64,000 nt of DNA from contig WBMZ01008683.1 in the NCBI GenBank assembly GCA_013400975.1, positions 124,001-188,000 on the forward strand, given 5' to 3'. Under the pieces are notes generated by a model. The model worked only from the letters and a program-made list of their open reading frames with translations. It searched no databases and was not told the origin of the DNA. Positions 54,421-64,000 of this stretch are shown in pieces. Position 1 is the stretch's first letter, and each line of letters begins with the position of its first letter. Origin of the DNA: Atrichornis clamosus. Taxonomy: Eukaryota; Chordata; Aves; Passeriformes; Menuridae. A program made the position numbers and the translations under genes.

Positions 54421-55336
54421 TGCATAATTAAGTTTCTTTGGAGCTTAACTAAGAATCAGTGGATTGGATATTCTTCTCAAAGAAGTATTACACTCTTCAT
54501 CTTGTACTCCCTCTATATGTAACACAGGTTATATTCTATATAGAGCAATAGCATTTGTTTTACAAAGCTGTTGCTACTTTCTTTTGGTGTCATTATCATC
54601 ACTGGCTTTTTCTTCACAACATATTAAAAAGTATGTATTATATTTGGTACAACAGTTGCTATGTATGTTAACTGTTCCCACGCATGCAGGGTTGCCTGTT
54701 CAGGCACTGCTCCCTTTTCATGCAGGGTAACCTTTCTTTCTTCAGGGTAGAGAGCCTCCAGAAATCATTGACATCATTTGTGGAAATAAAGAATGTTGCA
54801 CTGGGTCCAAAGCCAATTTGCAGGCTGTTTCTGCTAAAGTCTCTGTTCCAGAGAATGACTGCTCACAGTTGCATTTAAGGAAGTTCTTCAGTTGGGTATT
54901 TCTCAGTGGAAGTTCCCAGCTAATATTAGTCATAAGAACTACTGAAGTACAAAACCACATTTCATAATCCTGTTGACACTCCTCTCAGGCAACATAAAAA
55001 TTTCCTATAATGTTACCAAACAGGTGAGAAAAGGAAATCCAAACTTTTAGTTCCTACGAGACACTACTTTTATGTTGCTTATATTGCACCAAATCTGTAT
55101 GTCTACTTTTTGATTAAATATCCTTTAGTTTCTAGAACCTAGGCTTTGTCTGTCACAACCTATAGGCAAATTATATGCTAAGGTTTACACAGGGTCATCA
55201 ACGAACTACTCTTGATGTTGGGAAAAAGAAAAATCAGCCTCACTTTCCTTCACACTAAGAAATGCCAGCATTTGGTCTAAATTAATCCACAGTTCTCATT
55301 TTCTGCCCAGGAAAGGCATTTCAAGATCAAAACACG

Positions 55337-55337
<1 letters not shown>

Positions 55338-55366
<29 letters not shown>
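55338..55366. repeat. Poly-T tract (29 bases)
   Basis: An uninterrupted T run; on the minus strand it is poly-A. The sequence to its right (55367-55600) shows no recognisable retroposed gene or SINE, so a processed-pseudogene origin is not supported. Confidence 0.9.
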
Positions 55367-55370
<4 letters not shown>

Positions 55371-57744
55371 CAGCAACAATCGATTGAGAGAACAGAGAAA
55401 CACCACAGAGTAGTAGAGACTCTTTCAGCACCCAACACACTCCTTTGGGACCACAGTTTCTAAGTTCTGGAAAATATTTAACATCTGACGTGAGCCACCT
55501 AGTGTCTGAACGAATGGCTACATTAACAACTTGCAATAAACATTTAAACCTCTTCCTAGCAGATGCCAATTTGTATTTATAAGCTTATAAAATTGTATAA
55601 AGGAGTCAGATGAAACCTTTGATGAACTACAGCCTTTTGCCAGCTGCTGCAGCACCAGCCTCCCCTGAGAGCAGTGAGCTCCTCCCGAGACCTCAGCACG
55701 GTGTAGCCAACGAATACACTGTTAACACATCAGCACAGACTAAGGAAAACTCCTCTTAAAATACCATTTCGGAAGTAATGTCAAACAGCAACCTGCATAT
55801 AGATGATGTAAGGTACTTAAATAGGCTGTTTGACCCACTCAGAGCAAAGTTCAATGTTCATTATTTAAAAAGTATCAACTTGCTAATTCATCACCATTAA
55901 AAAAAAAAAAAAAGGAAAATAAAAAATGAAAATAAGAAGAAACAAACAACCTAAAACCCCTTAAATTTCTAAGCATAAGTAGTCAAAATAAGACTATCTC
56001 AGAGTCTGAAGACAAAGTGAAATAAAATAGCAAAGACAACACATCTTCACCACCACTCCCAAACCCTAGATAAGTGGTTTGCAACTGTTAAGATTAGTAG
56101 TCTCCTAAAATCCTAAATCATTTTTCAGGACACTGATATATGCTTCTTCTTTCCAGCTATCTTGTGAGGACTACATATAGGAAAGCAATTCTGCCTTGAC
56201 AATGACATAAAAGTGTGAAATATTGATGTGGGACAGAAATACAGAGAGTTGTTCCTGCAACAGCTGTAGAGAAGGTAATAGTGGGACAGAAGAGGAGAAA
56301 GCAGAAAAACAGAAAAAGAAACCAAGATGAGGAAGAAAAGGACAAAAAGTAACTGACAGTAGAGCAGAAAACACTCTACAAGATCCAAGTCAGAGATCAA
56401 GTTAGCTACGCAATAGAGGTTTGGTATTATTTTCATAGGCATTTCTCTTCTATTTAATTTATTCAAAGGTTGGATGTATCTAAGAATGTCAAGATGGGTT
56501 ACTGTAAAGCTTGTAACATACACCTTATTGTCTTGGGGGAGGAAATGCAGTAAAGAAAGAAGGCACTAAATAATGAAGATAAAGGAAAGACCAGGTTCTC
56601 TCATGCTTTACTGTGAAAGAATATTACTAATAAAGCACTAAAAGATTAATGCATGTTATTTTAAAAGTGATGTTTGTAGATGGTTATCATTTTGCTTTGC
56701 TGAGTTTGAGACTTTCACAGCAAATTTACATGAAGTACATTTCTACAATTTAATGAACTACAAAAGAAACTACAAAAAGAAACAACAGTCTTTTTAGCCC
56801 ACACCTTTTTTTTTTTTTTTTAATTTAAGACCTGGCTGAATTAAACCTTAACTAGGATGTCTCAAACACTGTCTCTGAAAAAGGAAATTGAATCCCCCTT
56901 TCTTGGAAAGATGTTAAAAGAACAAACTCTGACACTTAATAGTTCATTAGGACCTCAACTGAAACTCTTAAAAGTGGCCAAATAGGAAGTATATTTATAG
57001 GGTCATTAAGATGTCTTCCTATAAGTCTCCTTAGCCTTAGTACAAGCCAAAACAGACCAAAAGAGTTGCTAAAGACTCAGCAAGAAAGATAATTTATAAT
57101 AGACATAACCTCCAAAAGAGCACAGAGAGCAACACCTAGCTACTTCTTCTGTGGCTATGTTTGAGCTCAGTCCTCAGGCTTCCAAGGGCAGGCACCCGGG
57201 GTAGGTAGGTTGTGAGAGCTGAAACGCAAGTTCTGATCTGTGAGTGGGAAAAGCTCTGCTCTAGCAGAAAAAACACCACAGCTTGGCTGCGTGAATATGT
57301 TCACTGGGGTTCAGAGACGGTCGAGATTAATTCAAAATCTGTAGTGCTTCTCTGCTGCTGGCTCTGTGACTGTATCCTGGGCAAGTATGTAACAAACGCC
57401 TCATGTTCTCCCATCATCTCCCATCCTCCTACACACCTTCAAGAAAATAAGCTGTACTTATACATGTGACCTAACGAGAGAAGCGCTTGTAGCAGTAGCA
57501 CAATTAAAACTGTGTGTTTAATGAAATAAATGCGGGGGGAAAATGCCACTGTAGTAACCTACAACAGACCCTTCAGACAGAAACTACTCTGAGCATGAAA
57601 AGTCTGTTACAAATGTAAGTATTGTTATTTACAAATCACTCTGAGTCATGTAAAGACAGAACTAGGAAAGGGCAGTGCAGCAGTGAGGAGCAGCACTGAC
57701 CCTGCTTGAGGGGAATTCTGCAGTCAGACAGAAGAGGCCCTGCG

Positions 57745-57991
57745 AGACAGACGGAGGAGAGCGAACAGGCTCCCCTCGTTGCGCGGGGCGGATGAGGAAG
57801 GCGCCGTGCCGGGGCGGCGAACCGGGCGGCCGCAGCCCTGCCCCGACCCGACCCGCGGCCGGCGCGGGCAGCGCCCCGTCACAGGGCGGGGAGAGGCACG
57901 GCAGGAAGTCGGTTCTGGTTCCTGGGTTAAGGCGCTCAGGCAGGAGCGAGCGCCCTGTGCCGGGAGCGGCCGCGGGCTCCGTGAGGCGCTC
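57745..57991 (+). other. TANK: Candidate TANK non-coding exon 1 (3' end at a gtaagt donor)
   Basis: The only textbook donor I see in the island is gtaagt at 57992-57997 (gcgctc/gtaagt). A weaker alternative is gtgagg at 57981. If the strong donor is used, exon 1 lies in the left part of the CpG island and intron 1 runs to 62486, about 4.5 kb. The transcription start is unknown, so the left edge given is only the island edge. This is inferred from the donor, the island and the coding exon downstream; exon sequence upstream of the donor has nothing diagnostic. Confidence 0.35.
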
Positions 57992-58199
57992 GTAAGTCTG
58001 AGTCGCTTTGGAACCACCCGCCCGCTCCTCGCCCTCCCGCGGGAGCGGCGGTGCTCGGCCCGGGGCCGGGGTGCGGGCCGGGCGCTCCCGGGACGCGCTT
58101 CCGCCCTCCGCTCCCGGGGATGCCGGTTCCCCCGCGGCGCCGCTCGGCCCGGCTCGGGAGCGGGGCCGGGGGCGCGTCGTTCGCGCGCTGAGGCACTCC

Positions 58200-58223
58200 G
58201 GGAGCGGGGGAGCGGGGGACGGG
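58200..58223 (+). other. G-quadruplex motif in the CpG island
   Basis: Four G-runs (3, 5, 5 and 3 Gs) are separated by AGC, AGC and AC, which fits the G3+N1-7 quadruplex rule on the + strand. It lies about 200 bases downstream of the candidate exon 1 donor, in the putative 5' end of intron 1. Quadruplexes are common near CpG-island promoters; a regulatory role here is inference. Confidence 0.6.
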
Positions 58224-58440
58224 ATCAGCGGGATCGCTGGCGGGCGGCGATGGCCCGGGCGGCGAGCGCAGGAGCAGGAAGGGGCGGCTGCCCCCGCGAG
58301 CAGCGGCAGCGCGGCCCGGGGGGTGAACCCCAGCGCTCCGGGAATCACCGTCCCGAGCCCTGAGCGCAGAGGGGCTGCCCAGCTGTAACGCTGCTGTGAC
58401 ATCAGCGGCTCCCGCCGTGTTATCGACGCGTCCCGCAGTC

Positions 58441-61400
58441 GGGCAAAGCAGGAACTGTGTCCATTAAGAAAAAATAGGGGGGGAAAAAACAAAACCAAAC
58501 CAGACAGAAAGTTCAGTGAGCTCTCAGTCTCTCACAAATTATTACCTCAACAGGTTTCCAGTTCCCAGGATGATGGCAGTGTAAATTACAAAATCTTTCC
58601 ATCGAAAAAAGCTGTTCTGAAAGCAGAAATATGTAGAGAAGTGCTTGCGGCTGGATGGCATCTATGTTCTCATCTCTCATATGAACCTATGAGAGGTAGG
58701 AATGTGTACTATGAATTAATGTATATATACACATGATTAGCCAAAACCCTTTTTTCATAATTTAAGGTGTTTTCTGAGGCAATATGAAAACTCTAGTGAG
58801 CTGCGGAGCTGGGATTGCAGTAGCAATATGTAGCTAATCTTTGTGTTGGTGCCTTTTTGGCATTTGACTCAGAAAATTCATATTACTGTTTCTTTTTTTC
58901 CCCACCTATATCACCAAAATGTTGCTGATTTGAAACAAGTATTTTAAGATAATCTGCAGGTTTCATTTTGTTTGTTTACTTAGAAATTTGTCTTACAACA
59001 TTTGCAGTACTCAGTTGTTATCCGGTGTTCAAGTCTTTACTCAAATATGAAATTCTAGTTCTCATTGCCATAGCTCTGGCAACACAGTACTCACATTTGC
59101 AGGACAACCTCTGGAATTAATCTCTTCCTCTAATTATGTCCCTGTTAGAATAAATGCAGCATTTTGTATTGCTGCATCTCTGCTGACTGTGTATTGCTGT
59201 TAAAGCTTGTGAAAGTCTTTAGGATCTAATGAATATCTAGAATGTCAGTTGCTGAAGATCAGGGTTGTCAGCTTTGGGGTGAATTATGTTCCAGTTGCTG
59301 TATGGGTACAGTATAACTAATAATAACTGATTAAAATAGCCGGGATATTTGGGTTGGGGCTTTTTTGTTTTGTTGTTTTTGAGGGGGGGATGGTTAGGGC
59401 TGTTGGTAGGGGATTTTTTTCCTCCTTGTAGGATTTAGGGAGAAGGGTAAATGACAAGGAACAGTTGGCAAATTCCCTGATAAATATTGATGCCTATGGA
59501 GGAGAAGCAGGAAAAGGAGCCAGTTTTTCTAACTGCAAGGAGTTCTGGATATGAGACAGATAACATAAGAAGCAGTTATTTATTCCAGCAGCAGGCAATC
59601 CGGGGTGTGACTACAGAGTAGTTTAATCCAATCTAAATCTAGACTGCGGCAGTCCTGCCCACGGCTAGTCGCATGTTCCCACTGCCTCCTTGTGCTGGTA
59701 GTAGTGCTCCAGCAGCCTTGCAGTGAGCTAGCTCCAGTTTAATTTCGAGGTTGATTTTTTTAGGGGTTTGTTGTTACTTTTTTGAGGAAATAGGGAGCTA
59801 CTTTGGCATACTCAACTATGTAGCATTGAAGTTCTAATACCGGTACAAGTAACTGACAAAAATACTGGGCCAGAGATGGGGGGAAGGCCGAACTATCCTC
59901 CTCAGTGGCAGTGCAGACTTATCTCGTTGTTACATAATTGTGCCTTCATGTTACAATTTCAAAGCCAATGCTGCTGTTGAACGCAGGAGTTCAGTCTGCC
60001 TTTGGCTGATGTTTTCTGCTCCTGTGCAGGCTTCCTCGTGCTACAGTGCCATTTGAAGTGGTCGCTGGATCTGACCTGCATTGAAACTAACACAGCAAAA
60101 ATACACTTAGTATTTAGTTTTAAACTGGATTGTTTTGCTGATACAGTTTATAGGAAGGTTGCTTGTGCTGGAAGAAAGGGAAGAATAAGGTGGAAGAAGA
60201 AATGAGTGTTTAGGGCATGGGGCAAACTTCAGACCAATTCTTCTAGTTACAGTCTGAAAGTGTCAGTAGTAACAGCTTTCATTGGCCCTTTCTTACTGCA
60301 CAGAGTCTGAATTTTAGGGAGATACCAGTAAGTTAGCTACCCTTGTCCTTATTTTTCCCTACCAAGTAGAAGATCAGTCACAGTGCTACAGTTTTGCCTG
60401 TTGAAACAATTACTTTTGGTACCAGCTCTCCAGATGACAGCAGAACTCTTTGTTAATGTTCCCAGTCTCAATGAATGAGTAAAAGGCTGGAAATTAGGTA
60501 TAAATTTTAAATACTGGTTTTCAAATGGAGATTTGAATTTGCATGAATTAAATTAAAACCTTCATTTTCTATGAACTGTGAGTCACATGGATCTGAGCCC
60601 TACTCTCTCCATTAGAAGCTGAACTAATAACTGAATAGGTTTTTTTAATCCCATTGCACTTTTTTTTGAACATAACTTTTGTATGTACAGGACATACCAT
60701 TTACTAGGTAAATCGTTAAAAGTGTCAGTGGAGAATTTCAGAAAAGTACAAAATCAGCACTTTGCAAGCTTTCAAAGAATGTGAGAAGACATTTTCAGTC
60801 ACTTTCAGCCATAGCAATGCCCTCTGCAGTTTGGCACCTGTCCCTGAAGGCAGATCTGATTTTATTCATTGAACTACATAAAACAGTCCTTCATTTGAAA
60901 CTGAAAGAAAGCCTACCCATTTAGTTAAAGATGTGCCCCAGGTCTTCAATGAATATTCCATTTAGTTAAGGGATACCCTTTGCGGGTGGAAGGAGGTGGA
61001 TGAAGTAGCCTGTATTACTAACAATGCTTTGAGACAGTATGTATGGACTGAGATTATAAACTACTGAACTGGCATTTAGGAAAACGAACCAAAACAAAAC
61101 CTTTCATACGAAATAATATAGGCCTTTTCTGCAAAACTTATAAACTTGGATTTTAGTAACATTTGTTACATCAAAGGATCCCTAAAAGATTCCAAGTTGT
61201 TAAAGAATTTGCTTTGCCACGGTTAAAGTACAGCCATGCCAGAGTTGAGATACAATTGCTTTTGTTGTAGGAACACATCATTAAAATAAAACTTGCAGGA
61301 CAAAAGAAATGTGATGTCCATACAGTAGTCTGTTGTACCATCTAGAGAAGTCAGACCACATTTCTGCATTCAAGCCCTACGATAGGGACGATATTCAAAA

Positions 61401-62486
61401 GCAAGAAAACATGAACAAAATCTTCAAGCTGCAATCCTCAAAATTTTGAGCAGGGTCCAAGGCAACTTATATTCTTCTTGCTTGTGTTATCCTCATCTGA
61501 CTGCACCACTTTCTTTAGTAGTATTTGTGGTTTATGCACAATCCCAGAAGATAGCGAGACATGATAGTGGCAGTCCACACTGCTTTAAATACCAGAAGAG
61601 ATTAAATGACTAATTTTTTCTTCTTCTTTTTTTTTTTTTCTTAATGCTGGTACCTTTGGGTTTTGGGTTTTTTTTGAGACTTTACTAATTTGTTGTCTAT
61701 TGTACTTATGCTAAAATTTTATCTTAAAATGAATGTCATATATTACTATAGCAGCAAAGGACGTGTGTTTGCAAAGTTGTTGAAATTGGAATCTGTGACA
61801 TTTATTAGTGTTGTAGTCTTATGTGTCCAAATTCATGAGCTGTAGTTTTGGGAGTTGTTACTGAAATTGTACACCAAGTGTAAAAAGTTTATAATGTTAT
61901 GTGAAAAGGTCCAAGTCTTGATAATTCTTACGGGTTGGTATTACTGATTTTTAGATAAAAGATGTTTTAACTAGCCTTGTAATGTGGCTTGTGTTGCCAT
62001 TTTCAAATTTGGCATAGAATACGATAGGTTTATGTGACCTAAGGTTACTGAGTTTTTATCTTTTTATTGCTTAATACCAAATGCTGAGTTTAGTTCTGTT
62101 TATTAATGCTGTCTTTATTTCACAATTACACAAACATTAAACTCTTGGAGATCACATCAAATCAGGTAACTGGTGATCTGCACCAGTTTTAAGTCTCAGT
62201 CCTAAACGCTGTAACTACACATATATTTACATATTCTGTACATCCAGAATTTGATTTGGAGTTAACCTGCTTTTTTTTATCTTTTGTTTAAACCTATCCC
62301 TGAACATAAAATTAAATGTTGAGGTGAACAGAGCCATAGCTCAAGGTATGATATTAGTGGTTAATGGTCAAACATACTGCACATATTCCTTGAATATGAT
62401 AGTAGTACAAGTCATGCTATATATGTTTTTAGTTACATACTTCTGTTTCTTAGTGTTCTCTCTTTTTCTTTCTGATTACTTTTCAG
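58441..62486 (+). other. TANK: Probable TANK intron 1 (right part)
   Basis: AT-rich sequence between the CpG island and the first coding exon, with no convincing internal exon. G-rich runs occur at about 59355-59450, alternating with T-runs, and a T-rich/GT-rich tract at about 61611-61680. Short open frames (for example 60002-60205) show no recognisable product. I see no interspersed repeat that I can name. Confidence 0.6.
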
Positions 62487-62514
62487 GTCTGTTAACTTGA
62501 CCATCTTTCCAGTG

Positions 62515-62616
62515 ATGAAACAACATTGGGAATTATGGACAAAAACATTGGAGAGCAGCTTAACAAAGCTTACGAAGCCTATCGACAAGCATGCATGGAT
62601 AGGGACCATGCTGTGA
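62515..62616 (+). other. Upstream ORF overlapping the TANK start out of frame
   Basis: An ATG at 62515, 20 bases before the TANK ATG, opens a 33-codon frame (begins MKQHWELWTK) that ends at TGA 62614-62616, inside the TANK coding sequence. It is in a different frame from TANK. Its context has G at -3 and A at +4, which is moderate, while the TANK ATG is strong. If ribosomes started here they would pass the TANK start. An effect on translation is inferred. It is present in the mRNA whichever of the two candidate acceptors (62486 or 62512) is used. Confidence 0.5.
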
Positions 62617-62633
62617 AAGAATTACAGCAAAAA
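62535..62633 (+). CDS. TANK: TANK, first coding exon, codons 1-33 (partial gene)
   Basis: This exon encodes the N-terminus of TANK, a cytoplasmic adaptor. From family knowledge, TANK binds TRAF1/2/3 and the kinases TBK1 and IKK-epsilon, linking TRAF signalling to NF-kB and type I interferon control. Reading from the ATG gives MDKNIGEQLNKAYEAY, then RQACMDRDHAVKELQQK, 33 codons with no stop. I recognise this as TANK; compared with my memory of the human protein, only residue 16 (Y for F) and residue 25 (H for S) seem to differ. The segment is charged and helical, consistent with the start of the N-terminal coiled coil. The start has a strong context (A at -3, G at +4). The exon ends in phase 0 at AAA, followed by the donor gtatgt at 62634. 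The rest of the protein, roughly 400 residues, lies outside the window. A 33-codon upstream ORF overlaps this start in another frame. Confidence 0.95.
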
Positions 62634-64000
62634 GTATGTGTTGGGATCTGAATTCTATCTTTAAAGCCATCCTTCCCATGGAGGGATGGTAGTACGTGTA
62701 GATGCCAGTTTCACTTTAGCTATGCACACTTTAGTGCATCTGTTACATTTGGAAATTGCCATTATGAAACCAGGCCAGTACACTGCAGAGTAATTCATTA
62801 GGCTGTGAATTTAGTAGGTGGGTTTCTTGTTTTTGACCTTGAATTTTATTTTAATTAGTTGTAGAGGTTGGAAAAGTGTTGTCTGTTTTGGAGAGTTAAG
62901 GAAGTCTTCTACTGCAAACAGCAAAGATGCATATAAAATTTACCTAACTTTAATGAAGAACTTTTTGAAATTTAATTTGCATTATTAAAAGTTAATTTTT
63001 AGATTATTAATATAAATATCTTAAATTAAACCATTTTCATGAAAAATGTACCTGAAAGTTGCTAGAATAAGAATTCTTCTTTTAAAAATATTAACCTATA
63101 CAATTATTCTTTAATTATGAAGTAACAGAAAGAATCTGGAGGCATTCTGACCAGTAAGAAGCACCTTTGAATTTTTACTTAGTCTGTTGCAGAAAACATT
63201 AATTCAGTCAAAACTCCTCTAAACCTTCTCCTCCAGTAGGACAGCATATTGCAAAGCTGTCAGGTTTGGGCTTTGTCATAGTAGTTTTATCATGCATATT
63301 CTGCCCAGCAATGGAACCTCTGTTACAGGAAGGCTTGAATGTTTCTGGTGCTACAGTTCTTTCTGATACTTAGTGGACCTGGTAGACTGGGACTTTGTTC
63401 AGGGGCAGATGAACCATATTCAGTGTCAAGTTATGGAGCAGTACTAGAATTGGGAGCAGGAAAGGGTCTACTAGAGAATATTCTGTTTTCTGGGCCCAAT
63501 CTTGCCATCTCCTTGCATGGCAAAATAAACTAGCCAAGGCATCACAGACCACATTCCAAGTCAGTCATGTGTGCAATCATCCACTGTGCAGTCTGCCTCT
63601 GTTCATAGTCTTGCAGCAGTGCTTGTGTAAATCTGTAGAGGTTTCCATACACAACAAGTGCAAGCAGTGTGATTTTGTGCTGAAATTGCAACTAATTAAC
63701 AAAAGGCAAGACATTTTAGAATATCTAAGGATCTTTTAAATTCTGTCTCTTATGATGAAGTATTAGCTATTTGAAGGAAAACCAGTTAAATTAATATTCC
63801 TGAATCATCTAACAGTACATGAAAGAAACTTCTGACCAAGAAACAAGACATTGAATACAAGATCAGATAGCCCTTCTAATTCTATGCAAGAAAACCAGAG
63901 AAGTGTGAGATCAGTGTTAAGTGAATTAAATGCTTGCAAGATTTCTCTCTGCGTTTTCGCTGGTTCAGAAATTAAAAATTAAATCCTTTGATAAAGGATT
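62634..64000 (+). other. TANK: Start of the next TANK intron, running off the window
   Basis: The intron begins with gtatgt and continues to the window edge. I see no second TANK coding exon. Small overlapping open frames on both strands at 63339-63552 have no coding character. Confidence 0.75.

Larger units (their letters stand above)
53946..57739. other. Intergenic, upstream of the TANK CpG island
   Basis: AT-rich sequence with a 10-bp-arm hairpin (54396-54420), a 29-base T run (55338-55366), an A14 run near 55899 and a T run near 56806-56821. A 132-codon minus-strand frame at 56125-56523 is low-complexity (F/L/S-rich) and unrecognised. At 57338-57385 there is a weak MIR-like 'ctgtgac...gggcaagt' match. 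An imperfect kB-like ggggaattct lies at about 57711-57720. Confidence 0.6.
57740..58440 (+). promoter_or_regulatory. CpG island, probable TANK promoter
   Basis: This stretch is strikingly GC-rich and full of CG dinucleotides, whereas the surrounding tens of kilobases are AT-rich and CpG-poor. It holds no TATA box, several GC boxes (for example gggcgggg at 57884-57891) and an ATF/CRE-like tgacatca near 58397. It lies about 4 kb upstream of the first TANK coding exon on the same strand, the usual position for a housekeeping-type promoter with a non-coding first exon. CpG islands often fire in both directions, so an antisense transcript is possible. Long open frames here on both strands (up to 278 codons on the minus strand) result from stop-poor GC-rich sequence and are not proposed as genes. 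Edges are approximate. Confidence 0.85.
62487..62633 (+). other. TANK: TANK exon containing 5' UTR plus start codon
   Basis: The exon boundaries follow from splice signals. A pyrimidine-rich tract at about 62455-62484 ends in tttcag, with AG at 62485-62486, and a branch-like ctgat lies just upstream at about 62472. The donor gtatgt starts at 62634. The first 48 bases (62487-62534) would be 5' UTR. A second possible acceptor, tttccag, ends at 62512, 26 bases downstream, and would shorten the UTR without changing the coding part. I inferred these ends from consensus signals and the TANK reading frame, with no transcript evidence. Confidence 0.85.

Noticed and set aside
55327..55569. 80-codon minus-strand frame ending in a poly-lysine run
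   Set aside because: The lysines are the 29-base T run read on the other strand; no gene or processed pseudogene is recognisable beside it.
56125..56523. 132-codon open frame on the minus strand with hydrophobic F/L/S stretches
   Set aside because: It overlaps other frames in the same A/G-rich tract; the hydrophobic look comes from base composition.
57338..57385. MIR SINE-like core (ctgtgac ... gggcaagt ... gtaac)
   Set aside because: The match is short and has insertions; the MIR flanks are not recognisable.
57662..58498. 278-codon open frame on the minus strand, with several other long frames on both strands
   Set aside because: It lies in the CpG island, where stop codons are rare. The protein is a P/R/G/A-rich low-complexity string with no domain, and frames of similar quality exist on the other strand.
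1..64000. tRNA, rRNA, CRISPR, bacterial-type operons, endogenous viral genes
   Set aside because: I read both strands for cloverleaf-like runs, spaced repeats and viral gene motifs and saw none that hold up; the sequence is vertebrate nuclear DNA.

Overview
The window reads as nuclear DNA from an amniote vertebrate, most likely a bird. It is AT-rich, has long stretches without genes, shows GT-AG splicing and has one vertebrate-type CpG island. Interspersed repeats are few, and the clear ones are CR1/L3-type LINE fragments, including two 3' ends with the avian-style 'ttctgtgattc' / 'tttatgattg' tail. I cannot name the species.

Only one gene is well supported: the 5' end of TANK (TRAF family member-associated NF-kappa-B activator), on the + strand at the right edge. 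A CpG island at about 57.74-58.44 kb is the likely promoter and non-coding first exon. The first coding exon lies at 62487-62633, with the ATG at 62535 and codons 1-33, and ends at a gtatgt donor. The rest of TANK is beyond the window. In other amniotes the gene on the far side of this interval is RBMS1, so the first ~57.7 kb is probably the RBMS1-TANK intergenic desert.

Layout: 1-57740 is intergenic. It holds a poly-T/N gap at 156-205, an assembly-type 470-bp perfect duplication around an N at 9550, a CR1 3' end at 9022-9079, another CR1 fragment at about 40845-41029, a decayed L3/CR1 LINE with readable reverse-transcriptase remnants at about 49900-50680, an old amniote repeat at about 53495-53945, and scattered short tandem repeats, palindromes and a Z-DNA-type GT/CG tract. 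57740-58440 is the CpG island, with a G-quadruplex motif and a strong candidate splice donor. 58441-62486 is the probable TANK intron 1, 62487-62633 the first coding exon, and 62634-64000 the start of the next intron.

I found no other protein-coding gene, no tRNA, rRNA or CRISPR, and no convincing new biological system. The points most worth a second look are the duplication flanking the N at 9550, an upstream ORF that overlaps the TANK start codon out of frame, the 22-bp GC-rich perfect palindrome at 41437, and a few stretches that resemble conserved non-coding enhancers.
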